Source: Catonella sp963539695 (GTDB lineage Bacteria; Bacillota; Clostridia; Lachnospirales; Lachnospiraceae). From it: a DNA stretch of 64,000 nucleotides. Each line of letters starts with the position of its first letter. The first letter of the stretch is position 1. The translations under genes were made by a program, and so were the position numbers. Of the stretch, positions 24,589-32,867 are shown piece after piece. The notes beneath the pieces are model-generated. The model was not told where the DNA came from. It saw only the letters and a list, made by a program, of their open reading frames with translations, and did not search any database. The stretch covers positions 1-64,000 of the forward strand of contig CAUTOC010000010.1 of assembly GCA_963539695.1 (NCBI GenBank), read 5' to 3'.

Positions 24589-26383
24589 GCACGCTCATAA
24601 ATGCACTCTGAGGTATCTCCACATTACCTACCTCTCTCATCCTCTTCTTACCTTCTTTTTGTTTCTCAAGAAGCTTTCTCTTTCTTGAAATATCTCCACC
24701 GTAGCACTTTGCAAGTACATCCTTACGCATAGCTCTTACAGTTTCTCTTGCAATTACCTTACTTCCGATAGCTGCCTGAATAGGAACTTCAAAGAGCTGG
24801 CGAGGAATTTCATTTTTAAGCTTCTCACACATTTTCTTAGCTCTTTCATAAGCCCCCTCTTTAACTATAATAAAGGAAAGGGCATCCACCGATTCTCTGT
24901 TTATCAGAATATCCATTTTTACAAGTTCGGCTTTCTGATAGCCCTTAAACTCGTAGTCAAAGGAAGCATAGCCCCTTGAACGGGATTTAAGTGCATCAAA
25001 GAAATCGTAAATTATTTCATTTAACGGAAGGTCATATTTAACAACTACCCTTGTTTCCTCGATATAATCTATTCCGTTATTCACTCCTCGTCTTTCCTGA
25101 CAAAGCTTCATAATAGAACCGAGGTACTCGGTAGTCACCATAATCTCAGCCTTAACTATTGGCTCTTCCATATAATCAATCTCTGACGGATCAGGCAAAT
25201 TGGAAGGATTGGTTATATCAAGCACCGTACCGTCCGTCTTATGTATTTTGTACACAACACTCGGAGCAGTTGCTACAAGATCTATGTCATAGTCACGCTC
25301 AAGCCTCTCCTGTACCACATCCAAATGCAACAACCCGAGGAAACCGCATCTGAAACCAAAACCAAGAGCAATAGAGGTTTCAGGCTCAAACTGAAGTGCA
25401 GCATCATTTAATTGAAGCTTTTCAAGAGCATCCCTAAGGTCTGAATAATGTGCTCCGTCAGCAGGATAAAGCCCGCAGTAAACCATAGGAAGCACCCTCT
25501 TATAGCCGGGCAGAGCCTCATCACAAGGATTGTCCTTATCAGTAATTGTATCTCCGACCTTAGTTTGTCTCAGGTCTTTAATACTCGCAGTAATATAACC
25601 AACCATACCGGCTGTAAGCTCTTCACAAGGAATGAACTGCCCTGCACCAAAAGTACCTACTTCAACCACTTCCTCAACTCCACTTGACTGGAACATCTTT
25701 ATCTTAGTACCTTTTTTCACAGTACCTTCCATAAGTCTTGCAAATACAATAACTCCCTTATAAGAATCATACAAAGAATTGAAAATAAGTGCCTTGAGAG
25801 GATTCTCAAGCTTACCGGATGGTGCAGGTACCTTATTAACTACAGCTTCAAGCACATCTTCTATATTTAAACCGTTTTTAGCTGATATAAGCGGTGCATC
25901 ATGAGCTTCTATGCCTATAATGTCCTCTATCTCCTCTTTTACCCTGTCAGGATCTGCACTTGGTAAATCTACCTTATTTATAACAGGTACTATAGTAAGG
26001 TCATGCTCTAGGGCAAGATACACATTTGCAAGTGTCTGTGCCTCTACTCCCTGAGAAGCATCCACAACAAGAATAGCTCCCTCACAGGCTGCAAGGCTTC
26101 TTGAAACTTCGTAGTTAAAGTCTACATGTCCCGGAGTATCTATAAGATTGAATATATATTCTTCTCCATCCTTAGCCTTATATACTACTCTTACCGCTTG
26201 AGAACGAATAGTAATTCCACGCTCTCTCTCAAGCTCCATATTGTCAAGTATCTGATCCTGCATCTCCCTCTTGGTAAGAGTACCTGTTGCTTCAATTATT
26301 CTGTCCGCAAGAGTTGACTTGCCATGATCAATATGTGCTATTATGCAAAAATTTCTGATATTCTTTGTATTTATCTCTGACAT
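24566..26383 (-). CDS. lepA: Elongation factor 4 (LepA)
   Basis: A 605-residue ribosome-associated translation GTPase. GTPase motifs are AHIDHGKSTLADR, DTPGHVDF and NKVD; the C-terminal LepA-specific domain with YDIDLVATAPSVVY and the conserved end KKRMREVGNVEIPQSAF is present. Start is placed at ATG 26383, since the earlier ATG at 26395 overlaps the GGAGAAG ribosome site. The 3' end overlaps the convergent glycosylase gene by 23 bases. Confidence 0.97.
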   Translation of the reverse strand: MSEINTKNIRNFCIIAHIDHGKSTLADRIIEATGTLTKREMQDQILDNMELERERGITIRSQAVRVVYKAKDGEEYIFNLIDTPGHVDFNYEVSRSLAACEGAILVVDASQGVEAQTLANVYLALEHDLTIVPVINKVDLPSADPDRVKEEIEDIIGIEAHDAPLISAKNGLNIEDVLEAVVNKVPAPSGKLENPLKALIFNSLYDSYKGVIVFARLMEGTVKKGTKIKMFQSSGVEEVVEVGTFGAGQFIPCEELTAGMVGYITASIKDLRQTKVGDTITDKDNPCDEALPGYKRVLPMVYCGLYPADGAHYSDLRDALEKLQLNDAALQFEPETSIALGFGFRCGFLGLLHLDVVQERLERDYDIDLVATAPSVVYKIHKTDGTVLDITNPSNLPDPSEIDYMEEPIVKAEIMVTTEYLGSIMKLCQERRGVNNGIDYIEETRVVVKYDLPLNEIIYDFFDALKSRSRGYASFDYEFKGYQKAELVKMDILINRESVDALSFIIVKEGAYERAKKMCEKLKNEIPRQLFEVPIQAAIGSKVIARETVRAMRKDVLAKCYGGDISRKRKLLEKQKEGKKRMREVGNVEIPQSAFMSVLKLDSGD

Positions 26384-26406
26384 TATCTTCTCCATAGTAT
26401 TAGTCT

Positions 26407-26480
26407 AAATTATTCACAAAATATCAGTTAAATATATAATCAACTTGTTAAATAAACTGTGACCTATAATGTGAATAATT
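26407..26480. repeat. TTATTCAC repeat family, copy 1, with inverted TTATTCACA pair
   Basis: AAATTATTCACAAAATATC begins at 26407, and the reverse complement of TTATTCACA recurs at 26470-26478. TTATTCACA fits the DnaA-box consensus TTATNCACA. Located between the divergent lepA and rpsT genes. Confidence 0.55.
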
Positions 26481-26634
26481 CGATATTGATGATATGCTAT
26501 ATTTACCTATATGAAATCTTGTCTTTTATTCGTGTAAAAAAGCATATTATCATAATGTTCTGTTACTAATTAATCTAACTAATACAGATTACAGTATTTT
26601 TTAAAATTTATCAAGTAAAATTCCTTTAAATCTG

Positions 26635-26663
26635 TTGACAATCTTGTAATTTTGTATTAAAGT
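26635..26663 (+). promoter_or_regulatory. Promoter of rpsT
   Basis: TTGACA (26635-26640), 17-base spacer, TAAAGT (26658-26663). The leader of about 75 bases includes GTGTTT pairing with AAACAC around an inner TCCG/CGGA hairpin (about 26673-26712), a possible control structure. Confidence 0.65.
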
Positions 26664-26744
26664 TATCTAGTGTGTTTGCGTTAAGCGTCCGTGTCCGGAT
26701 TAATGAAACACTTTTAATCAAATAATGATAATGGAGGTGTTAAA

Positions 26745-27008
26745 TTGGCTAATATTAAATCTGCTAAGAAAAGAATCAAAGTTGCTGCAAAGAAGACTCT
26801 TAGAAATAAAATGATTACTTCTAAGGTTAAGACTCTCGTAAAAAGAGTTACTTCTGCTATCGCTGTAAGTGATAATGATGCTGCTAAGGTTGCTCTTACT
26901 CCTGCTGTTTCTGCTATTGATAAGGCTGCAAACAAGGGCGTATATCACAGAAAAACAGCTTCCAGAAAGATTTCTCGTCTTACAAAGTCTGTTAACAAAC
27001 TTGCGTAA
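26745..27008 (+). CDS. rpsT: 30S ribosomal protein S20, TTG start
   Basis: An 87-residue, lysine-rich primary binding protein of 16S rRNA. The sequence ANIKSAKKRIKVAAKKTLRNK and the end GVYHRKTASRKISRLTKSVNKLA are typical. The start is TTG at 26745, 7 bases after GGAGG; there is no in-frame ATG nearby. E. coli rpsT also starts with UUG and is self-regulated through its leader. The gene is monocistronic, between lepA (divergent) and a long structured gap. Confidence 0.97.
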   Translation: MANIKSAKKRIKVAAKKTLRNKMITSKVKTLVKRVTSAIAVSDNDAAKVALTPAVSAIDKAANKGVYHRKTASRKISRLTKSVNKLA

Positions 27009-27013
27009 ATTAA

Positions 27014-27130
27014 GTTTATATTATATAAAAGTGTGTGCCTGCACACACTTCGCGCGCGAGCGGATGCCGTAAGGCAAACTTCACTGCCGCGAGTTGCGCA
27101 TCCCTCGGAGAGATTTTTTAATATAAAATT
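27014..27130 (+). other. GC-rich structured sequence after rpsT
   Basis: After rpsT comes GTGTGTG/GCACACAC (hairpin), then a larger fold in which CGAG and GGATGC pair with GCATCC and CTCG around an inner GGC/GCC hairpin, followed by GAGAGATTTTTT. It is much more GC-rich than the flanks. It looks like a terminator-type RNA or a fragment of a repeat; a related CTCGGAGAAATTTTT string occurs at 14097-14111. Confidence 0.5.
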
Positions 27131-27156
27131 TCTTCAAAATTTTTTATTAAAAAATT

Positions 27157-27195
27157 GTCACCATATCGTCATCAGTATGGTGACTTTTTTCTTTT
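27157..27195 (+). terminator. Terminator upstream of the superoxide reductase gene
   Basis: GTCACCATA and TATGGTGAC form a 9-bp stem followed by TTTTTTCTTTT. The stretch from here to 27373 holds only AT-rich sequence with -10-like TATAAT at 27239-27244 and 27317-27322. Confidence 0.85.
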
Positions 27196-27373
27196 AAATA
27201 TTTTTCAATTTGCATATAGACAATTTATATTGTATGTGATATAATTTTATAAAACCTAATAAAAAACGAATTTATTAAATTATTTTATAAATTCAGTTGA
27301 CTTTTTATGGTTTAAGTATAATATTAAATTGAGTAATATTTTGACTCATATCAAACAATACAAGGAGGATTTA

Positions 27374-27763
27374 ATGATGGAAAATTTAGGATTTTATGTC
27401 TGTAAAGATTGCGACTTTGAGGTACAGGTAATTAGAAAAGGTGAACACGAGCATGAACACAAGTTCTTCTCAGAAGAACTTAAATACTTAAAGCCAAACT
27501 CAAAAGAGGCTGCTGTTGAGAAGCATGTTCCTGAAGTTATCGTTAATGGTGACACAATCGAGGTAATTGTAGGTAGCGTAGTTCATCCGATGACAGAAGA
27601 ACACAATATCGAATGGGTATATGTTGAGACCGAAAAAGGCGGACAGATGAAGCACTTAAAGGCTACTGACGAGCCAAAGGCTGTTTTCAAGATAGTTGAT
27701 GACAAGGCTCTCAGAGTATATGCCTACTGCAACCTTCACGGACTTTGGGTTAAAGAGTTGTAA
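27374..27763 (+). CDS. Superoxide reductase (desulfoferrodoxin/neelaredoxin type)
   Basis: A 129-residue iron protein that reduces superoxide to peroxide in anaerobes. The catalytic Fe(His4Cys) centre ligands are visible in EKHVPEV, VVHPMTEEHNIEWVY and AYCNLHGLW. The N-terminal desulforedoxin-like part keeps only one pair (CKDC); the second adjacent Cys pair of two-iron proteins is replaced by a His/Glu-rich stretch, so this is probably a one-iron enzyme. ATG 27374 follows AAGGAGG. A strong hairpin terminator follows, so it is monocistronic. Confidence 0.93.
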   Translation: MMENLGFYVCKDCDFEVQVIRKGEHEHEHKFFSEELKYLKPNSKEAAVEKHVPEVIVNGDTIEVIVGSVVHPMTEEHNIEWVYVETEKGGQMKHLKATDEPKAVFKIVDDKALRVYAYCNLHGLWVKEL

Positions 27764-27782
27764 TTAGATTTTAGTAACTATT

Positions 27783-27846
27783 AAGCCTGCAATAAGAAAC
27801 TAATTGATATCATATCAATATGTAACTTATTACAGGCTTTTAACTT
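27783..27846 (+). terminator. Terminator of the superoxide reductase gene
   Basis: AAGCCTGCAATAAG pairs with CTTATTACAGGCTT (one mismatch); TTGATAT/ATATCAA forms an inner hairpin. Confidence 0.75.
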
Positions 27847-27906
27847 GTTTATTAAACTCCCGAATTGATTTTATCTACCATTTCGGTGTTTTAAAATTTA
27901 CATTAC

Positions 27907-28299
27907 TTAAAGTCCCATCACATATACCTGACAAGGATTCCATTCATCCCAAAGTGTAGGAAATATCTCAAATTCTTTAAATCCCAGCGAAAGATAAAAA
28001 CAGTTAGTTTCATCCAAATAAACGAAACCTATCGGTTGCTCCTCAGAGTATGCTGCAAAAAAAGGTCGTTTTGAGCTTTCGGTTATATAATCCTCCCTTG
28101 AGTCTGGAAGCCCGAACCACTCCGGGAGAGCCTCAAGTATCAGTCGTGTAATCTTCTGCTTTTCCACAGGATCTTCTACTTCTGAAATCCTAACCTTATC
28201 TACATTTTTCTTAAAATTATACACAAGATTTAAGCCACTTTCTTTTCCGGATAGTTCTTCAAAATCTATCCGTTTTTTCTCATTTTCTAATCCGGTCAT
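27907..28299 (-). pseudogene. GNAT acetyltransferase with the acetyl-CoA-binding core deleted
   Basis: The 130-residue frame joins an N-terminal GNAT part (ITRLILEALPEWFGLPDSRE, AYSEEQPIGFVYLDET) directly to the C-terminal part NCFYLSLGFKEFEIFPTLWDEWNPC. In related enzymes about 45-55 residues, including the acetyl-CoA motif (R/Q)xxGxG/A, lie between these blocks. The frame is kept and there is no stop, so a recent in-frame deletion or a retained short protein are both possible. It should not be catalytically active. The first 40 residues are not recognised. Ribosome site GGAGG at 28306-28310, and a leader peptide lies upstream. Confidence 0.75.
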
Positions 28300-28320
28300 T
28301 TTAATCCTCCGATTTTGATT

Positions 28321-28346
28321 GGAGGGTTAAATTTCGTGAACCCTCC
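28321..28346 (-). promoter_or_regulatory. GGAGGGTT/AACCCTCC hairpin before the GNAT remnant
   Basis: A perfect 8-bp stem with a 10-base loop lies 10 bases from the ribosome site GGAGG (28306-28310). Its AACCCTCC arm could instead pair with that ribosome site, giving two exclusive folds. Confidence 0.6.
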
Positions 28347-28368
28347 ATACACGATTTATCTTTTTCAT
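28327..28368 (-). CDS. Possible 13-residue leader peptide
   Basis: The minus strand has AAAGGAGTGATTTTT then ATG and 13 codons, MKKINRVWRVHEI, then TAA. The ribosome site is good, and the coding stretch exactly covers one arm and the loop of the 28321-28346 hairpin, the geometry expected of a translation-attenuation leader. Too short to identify by homology. Confidence 0.45.
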   Translation of the reverse strand: MKKINRVWRVHEI

Positions 28369-28513
28369 AAAAATCACTCCTTTCATTCTTCTTTATTACT
28401 TGATCCGGAATCTGCGGGTATGTCAGCAGTTTATCCCAAGCCCAGTTTACCTATAAAGTATGTGATATTTCATACAGTTTGTCAATATTTTTTAACTCAC
28501 ATCTTTTTCTTAA

Positions 28514-29440
28514 CTATTTGTAGTCAAACTTCCCATCATTCTTCTCTTCAAGAGCTTTAATTGCATGGAAGATGAATTCATTATAAGGTGTTGGAATATC
28601 CAGTTCTTTTCCCATTCTTACAACAGCCCCCGCAAACATATCAATCTCTGTACATCTGCCCGCATCAATATCCTGCAAGGTAGAATATCTTGCCCTGTCA
28701 GCCACCTTGCTTCCTGCAAGTACACTTTTACAAAGTAAAAAGTCTATTTCTTTTGCTTTCGCAATATCTTCAACTTCTTCTCTGACTTTTTTTCTCAGAA
28801 ATCCCAAATGTTCACTATCCCTGTAAGCTCCCACACCACAGCCTATAATAGCCTGAATCTGGTTATTGGCTACATTCAATCGAAATTTATTCCATATTTC
28901 ATGTACGATGACATCAGAGGAAGTATGATGAAGCCCTGTTTTCCCGAATAGCTCTGCCAGTGCTTCCACTCTTTCACCCCCCCTGCCCGGATCTTTTTCA
29001 CCGTAAATAATTCCTATAGTAGTCTCAGAATCAAATACAACCGCATTTCCTTCTCTTTCTGCTGCCACCTTAATAAGAGAATAGATTATATGCTCCTCCC
29101 CTATCTTCTCAGCAATAATTTCCTCACTTTCCACACCGTTCATGAGGCTCATTACCATTGTATTCTCATCCACTATTTTTTCAATATCGGAAAGAGCCGG
29201 TCTTAAAGAATTGTATTTTACAGTTACAATAAGAAGGTCTACACCTCTTACTTCTTCAGGTGTTTTTATAATTGGGCGATATTTCTTTCCATTTATAATA
29301 AAGCCTTCATTCTCATACCTTGATTTTCTATCTCCTTCAGCTATGACATACAACTCAATATCAGTTTTTTCAGACAAGCCCCATAACAAATATGAGCCAA
29401 CTGCACCTAAGCCTAAAATTGCTACTGAATTTATTTTCAT
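28514..29440 (-). CDS. panE: 2-dehydropantoate 2-reductase family protein
   Basis: A 308-residue NADPH-dependent reductase of the ApbA/PanE family; PanE makes pantoate for coenzyme A. The Rossmann motif LGLGAVGSYLLWG is at residues 9-21, with the conserved VTVKYNSL and MNGVESEE segments and the C-terminal helical domain (RYSTLQDIDAGRCTEIDMFAG). It lies 8 bases after alr and is likely cotranscribed. Some family members act on other ketoacids, so substrate is not certain. Confidence 0.88.
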   Translation of the reverse strand: MKINSVAILGLGAVGSYLLWGLSEKTDIELYVIAEGDRKSRYENEGFIINGKKYRPIIKTPEEVRGVDLLIVTVKYNSLRPALSDIEKIVDENTMVMSLMNGVESEEIIAEKIGEEHIIYSLIKVAAEREGNAVVFDSETTIGIIYGEKDPGRGGERVEALAELFGKTGLHHTSSDVIVHEIWNKFRLNVANNQIQAIIGCGVGAYRDSEHLGFLRKKVREEVEDIAKAKEIDFLLCKSVLAGSKVADRARYSTLQDIDAGRCTEIDMFAGAVVRMGKELDIPTPYNEFIFHAIKALEEKNDGKFDYK

Positions 29441-29448
29441 TTATTACC

Positions 29449-30618
29449 TCACATTCTAAGCATCAGCTCTTTATCTACCACTTCACCGTTTTCAATATAT
29501 ATCCTGTGAACCCTCTTGCTTACAGCACATACCAGTTCGTAAGGAATTGTTCCTGCCAGTTCTGCCATAGCTTCTATTGGATTATTTTCTCCGAATATTT
29601 CAATTTCACTGCCCACATCAATGCTAAACTTGTCCGTAAGGTCTATCATACACATATCCATGCAGATTCTCCCCCTCTGCCTTACCGTTCCCTCTTCTGT
29701 CATAAAGGAATACTTATTGGACAGACAGCGCATAAAACCGTCAGCATAGCCATAAGGCACAACTCCCATACGGGTTTTTCCTGTAGTTGTGTAGATTCCT
29801 CCGTAGCTTATCTTTGTTCCCTTTGGATAAACCTTAATTGTACTTACTGTAGTTTTCATAGACATAACCGGCTTTAGACCAAGTGCTTTTGCAAAATCCC
29901 CATAGCCATAAAGCAAAAGACCGGGGCGTACCATGTCCATATAGCTGTCAGGACGATTTACTGTGGCTCCTGTATTGGCACAATGGTGAAGCAAAAATGC
30001 CTTGCCTGACTTTTTTTCTACCTCTGTAATCACAGACTTAAAAAGCTCAAGCTGATGGTCTGTATACTCCTTACATTCTTCACCGTCTTCATCAGATACG
30101 GCAAAATGTGTAAATATTCCCTCTGCATCCAAATTCGGAAGTTTACATACATTCACTATCCCTTCTATACCATGCTCAAAATGCTCACCCTCACAAAGAT
30201 AGCCAAGCCTTGACATTCCTGTATCTACTTTTATATGTATTTTAAGCGTCCCTTTGCATTTTACTGCCTCTGAACTGTATTCAAGAGCCTTTGCCTCACA
30301 GGTCACAGCCTGAGTTATATTAAAGCAGATAAGCCTGTCCACCTGCTCCCTCGGAGTATGTCCTAAGATGAGTATGGGCATGGTTATTCCGTTAAATCTA
30401 AGCTCCATTGCCTCGTCTATACTGCTGACAGCAAGATAATCAGCTCCTAATTCCTGTAACTTTGCTCCCACCTTCACAGAGCCATGTCCATAGGCATCTG
30501 CCTTTACTATACCGGCAAACTTAACATTTTCTCCGATATGCTCTTTGATTTTTTTATAATTATGTTCTATCGCATCCAGGTTAATTTCTGCCCAGGTTCT
30601 TTTAAGTGTTGATTTCAT
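29449..30618 (-). CDS. alr: Alanine racemase
   Basis: A 389-residue PLP enzyme that makes D-alanine for peptidoglycan. The PLP lysine is K39 in GIVKADAYGHG; further motifs are MSRLGY, HCANTGAT, MVRPGLLLYGYG, the tyrosine region ISYGGIYTT and GRICMDMCMIDLT. It is first in the alr-panE pair. No anomalies. Confidence 0.97.
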   Translation of the reverse strand: MKSTLKRTWAEINLDAIEHNYKKIKEHIGENVKFAGIVKADAYGHGSVKVGAKLQELGADYLAVSSIDEAMELRFNGITMPILILGHTPREQVDRLICFNITQAVTCEAKALEYSSEAVKCKGTLKIHIKVDTGMSRLGYLCEGEHFEHGIEGIVNVCKLPNLDAEGIFTHFAVSDEDGEECKEYTDHQLELFKSVITEVEKKSGKAFLLHHCANTGATVNRPDSYMDMVRPGLLLYGYGDFAKALGLKPVMSMKTTVSTIKVYPKGTKISYGGIYTTTGKTRMGVVPYGYADGFMRCLSNKYSFMTEEGTVRQRGRICMDMCMIDLTDKFSIDVGSEIEIFGENNPIEAMAELAGTIPYELVCAVSKRVHRIYIENGEVVDKELMLRM

Positions 30619-30702
30619 CTCTATCCTCTTTTCGTAAGCTTTACATCCAAATATTAGTCAACAATTATAGTCCGAAGTCTTAAAAATACAAGTACTTATC
30701 CC

Positions 30703-30779
30703 TAATTATTCACAAAACATCTTGCTAAATATCGTAATCAAGCCACATACCCCCCAATTACTATATTTTGCATATGTTT
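30703..30779. repeat. TTATTCAC repeat family, copy 2
   Basis: TAATTATTCACAAAACATC is followed by an arm (CTAAATATCGTAAT) whose imperfect complement lies at 30757-30779, forming a hairpin. On the minus strand the element reads as a stem followed by GATGTTTTGTGAATAATTAG. Confidence 0.6.
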
Positions 30780-30791
30780 GGCAATATCACA

Positions 30792-32570
30792 TCAACTGCC
30801 GACACCTACAAACTGGCTGTTATAAAGCTCTGAATAAAATCCTTTCTTTTCAAGTAGCTCTTCATGATTTCCCTGTTCTATTATCTTTCCTTCCTTCATT
30901 ACAAGGATGATATCAGCTTCCTTTATAGTTGAAAGCCTGTGTGCAACTATAAAACTTGTTCTGCCTTCCATCAAGCGGTTAAATGCTTTCTGTATTTTGA
31001 TTTCAGTTCGGGTATCAATGGAAGAAGTTGCTTCGTCAAGTATAAGCATAGGAGGCAGCAGAAGCATAACTCTGGTTATACATAAAAGCTGCATCTGCCC
31101 TTTGGAAAGTCCGCTTCCATCCTCGTCTATTACTGTATTGTAGCCATCTTTCAGCTTGCTTATAAAGCTATGTGAATGAGCCGCCTTTGCCGCCGCAATT
31201 ACTTCCTCATCTGTGGCATCAGGCTTTCCCATAACTATATTTTCCCTGATAGTACCATTTCTGAGCCAGGTCTCCTGAAGCACCATTCCGTACGATTTTC
31301 TGAGACTATGTCTTGTAAGCTCTCTTATATCAGTATTTTCTACCTTTATACTTCCGCTGTCAACATCATAAAATCTCATAAGAAGATTGATAATAGTTGT
31401 CTTACCACAACCCGTAGGCCCTACTATGGCTATTCTTTGACCTTTTTTCACACTTAGATTAAGCCCTTCTATCAGCTTTTTATCTTTGACATAAGAAAAT
31501 GCCACATTCTCTAAGTTTATATTTCCTATATTATTTGTTATTTTTTTATCAATCTCATTTGGCTTATCTGCTCCAAGGAGAGTTTCTCCGTCTTCTGTCT
31601 CAATATCCTCATTTATAAGTTCAAGAAGCCTTCCTGCACAGGCTATAGCATTTTGAAGCTCGGTAATTATTCCCGAAATTTCATTAAAAGGCTTAGTATA
31701 CTGGTTTGCATAAGCTAAAAATGCAGAAAGTCCGCCTACACTTATGCCTCCATTTACTACCTGAAATGCTCCCACAAGCCCAACCAGAGCATAGACAATA
31801 TTGTTGACAAATCTTGTAGCCGGATTGGTGATTGATGAGAAAAATATAGCTTTAAGAGAAACCTTTTCTATTTTTTCATTTATTTCATCAAAGGCCTCAA
31901 CTACCTTTTCTTCCCTGCCATAAGCCTTGACAACCTCCATTCCTCCTATCATTTCGTTAATTAAAGATGTCTGCTCCGCCCTGGTTTCGGACTGAAGCTT
32001 AAAGAAAGAATATGTATGCTTTGAAATGAAGCGTGCTACAAGTAACGATAATGGAGTAAGCACCATTACTATAAGTGCCGTAAATATATCAATTCTAAGC
32101 ATAAATACAAGAGTACCCAGTATGGTTGCAATTCCTGTAAAGCTCTGTGTAAATCCAAGCAAAAGTCCGTCTGAAAACTGATCTGCATCTGCAATTACTC
32201 TGCTTACTATATCTCCTGTAGAATGTGAATCCAAATAACTTAAAGGAAGCTTTTCAATCCTCTTAAAAGCATCATTTCTGATATCTCTTACTACATTATA
32301 GGCTATTTTATTATTTATAGTAGTCATTAGCCATTGAAACAGTGAGGTAGTACCTGCGACTATGACTGATGTTACAATTATTTCAAATATTTTGTCAAAC
32401 TTTGTCTGCCCTCTTCCCACTATAAGGTCAATGGCATCACCGAATAATATAGGCAGATACAGTGTCAAAACCACTGTAATCATCGCCATTACTAGCGATA
32501 CAAAAAGCAGTATTTTATAATGTCCTATATAAGCAAGAACTGCTTTAATTATCTTTTTGTTATCTTTCAT
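30792..32570 (-). CDS. Heterodimeric ABC exporter, catalytically competent half
   Basis: A 592-residue exporter half with six membrane helices (about 18-300) and an ATPase domain: Walker A GPTGCGKTT, Walker B LILDEATSSID with the catalytic Glu, and switch AHRLST. Its signature LSKGQMQLLCITR is off-consensus. It is the second gene of a pair. With the partner (canonical LSGGQ, but Asp and Gln in place of the catalytic Glu and His) it should make one working and one degenerate ATP site, as in LmrCD- or TM287/288-type transporters. Substrate unknown; lipid or drug export is typical. Confidence 0.93.
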   Translation of the reverse strand: MKDNKKIIKAVLAYIGHYKILLFVSLVMAMITVVLTLYLPILFGDAIDLIVGRGQTKFDKIFEIIVTSVIVAGTTSLFQWLMTTINNKIAYNVVRDIRNDAFKRIEKLPLSYLDSHSTGDIVSRVIADADQFSDGLLLGFTQSFTGIATILGTLVFMLRIDIFTALIVMVLTPLSLLVARFISKHTYSFFKLQSETRAEQTSLINEMIGGMEVVKAYGREEKVVEAFDEINEKIEKVSLKAIFFSSITNPATRFVNNIVYALVGLVGAFQVVNGGISVGGLSAFLAYANQYTKPFNEISGIITELQNAIACAGRLLELINEDIETEDGETLLGADKPNEIDKKITNNIGNINLENVAFSYVKDKKLIEGLNLSVKKGQRIAIVGPTGCGKTTIINLLMRFYDVDSGSIKVENTDIRELTRHSLRKSYGMVLQETWLRNGTIRENIVMGKPDATDEEVIAAAKAAHSHSFISKLKDGYNTVIDEDGSGLSKGQMQLLCITRVMLLLPPMLILDEATSSIDTRTEIKIQKAFNRLMEGRTSFIVAHRLSTIKEADIILVMKEGKIIEQGNHEELLEKKGFYSELYNSQFVGVGS

Positions 32571-32867
32571 GTCAGGTACTCCTTATATATTTGTGGTTCA
32601 ATAACGCTCCAGATGATAAATGTCCAGACTCGCTCCGGTTTTTCTGCGAAAAACCTAATGCGCTCGCTTAGGCATTATCATCTTTCGCTGTTTAACAATC
32701 ATTAAAAAATACTTTTCTTTCATAATTAAACTATTAAATCTCATTTGTAGGTGTGCTCGGAAGTAAATGCGCCCTCTCAGCTCTGAGCTTACGAGCACCT
32801 TACAAAGGTAGGGGCGTAACTAAGTCGAGCGTGATTAAATATGGGGGGGGGTAACTGAGTAAATAAT
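32571..32867 (-). other. Structured intercistronic gap inside the ABC exporter pair
   Basis: A 297-base gap with no gene. On the minus strand it has a 9-C run (32843-32851), GTGCTCG/CGAGCAC with an inner CTCAGAGCTGAG palindrome (about 32755-32800), and a long fold in which AGATGATAA pairs with TTATCATCT around CCTAA/TTAGG-TTTTT (about 32610-32690). It is GC-richer than the surroundings and may be repeat-derived. Confidence 0.45.

Noticed and set aside
26718..26948. Minus-strand open frames across rpsT
   Set aside because: They are shadows of the S20 gene, hydrophobic and repetitive because they mirror lysine and alanine codons.
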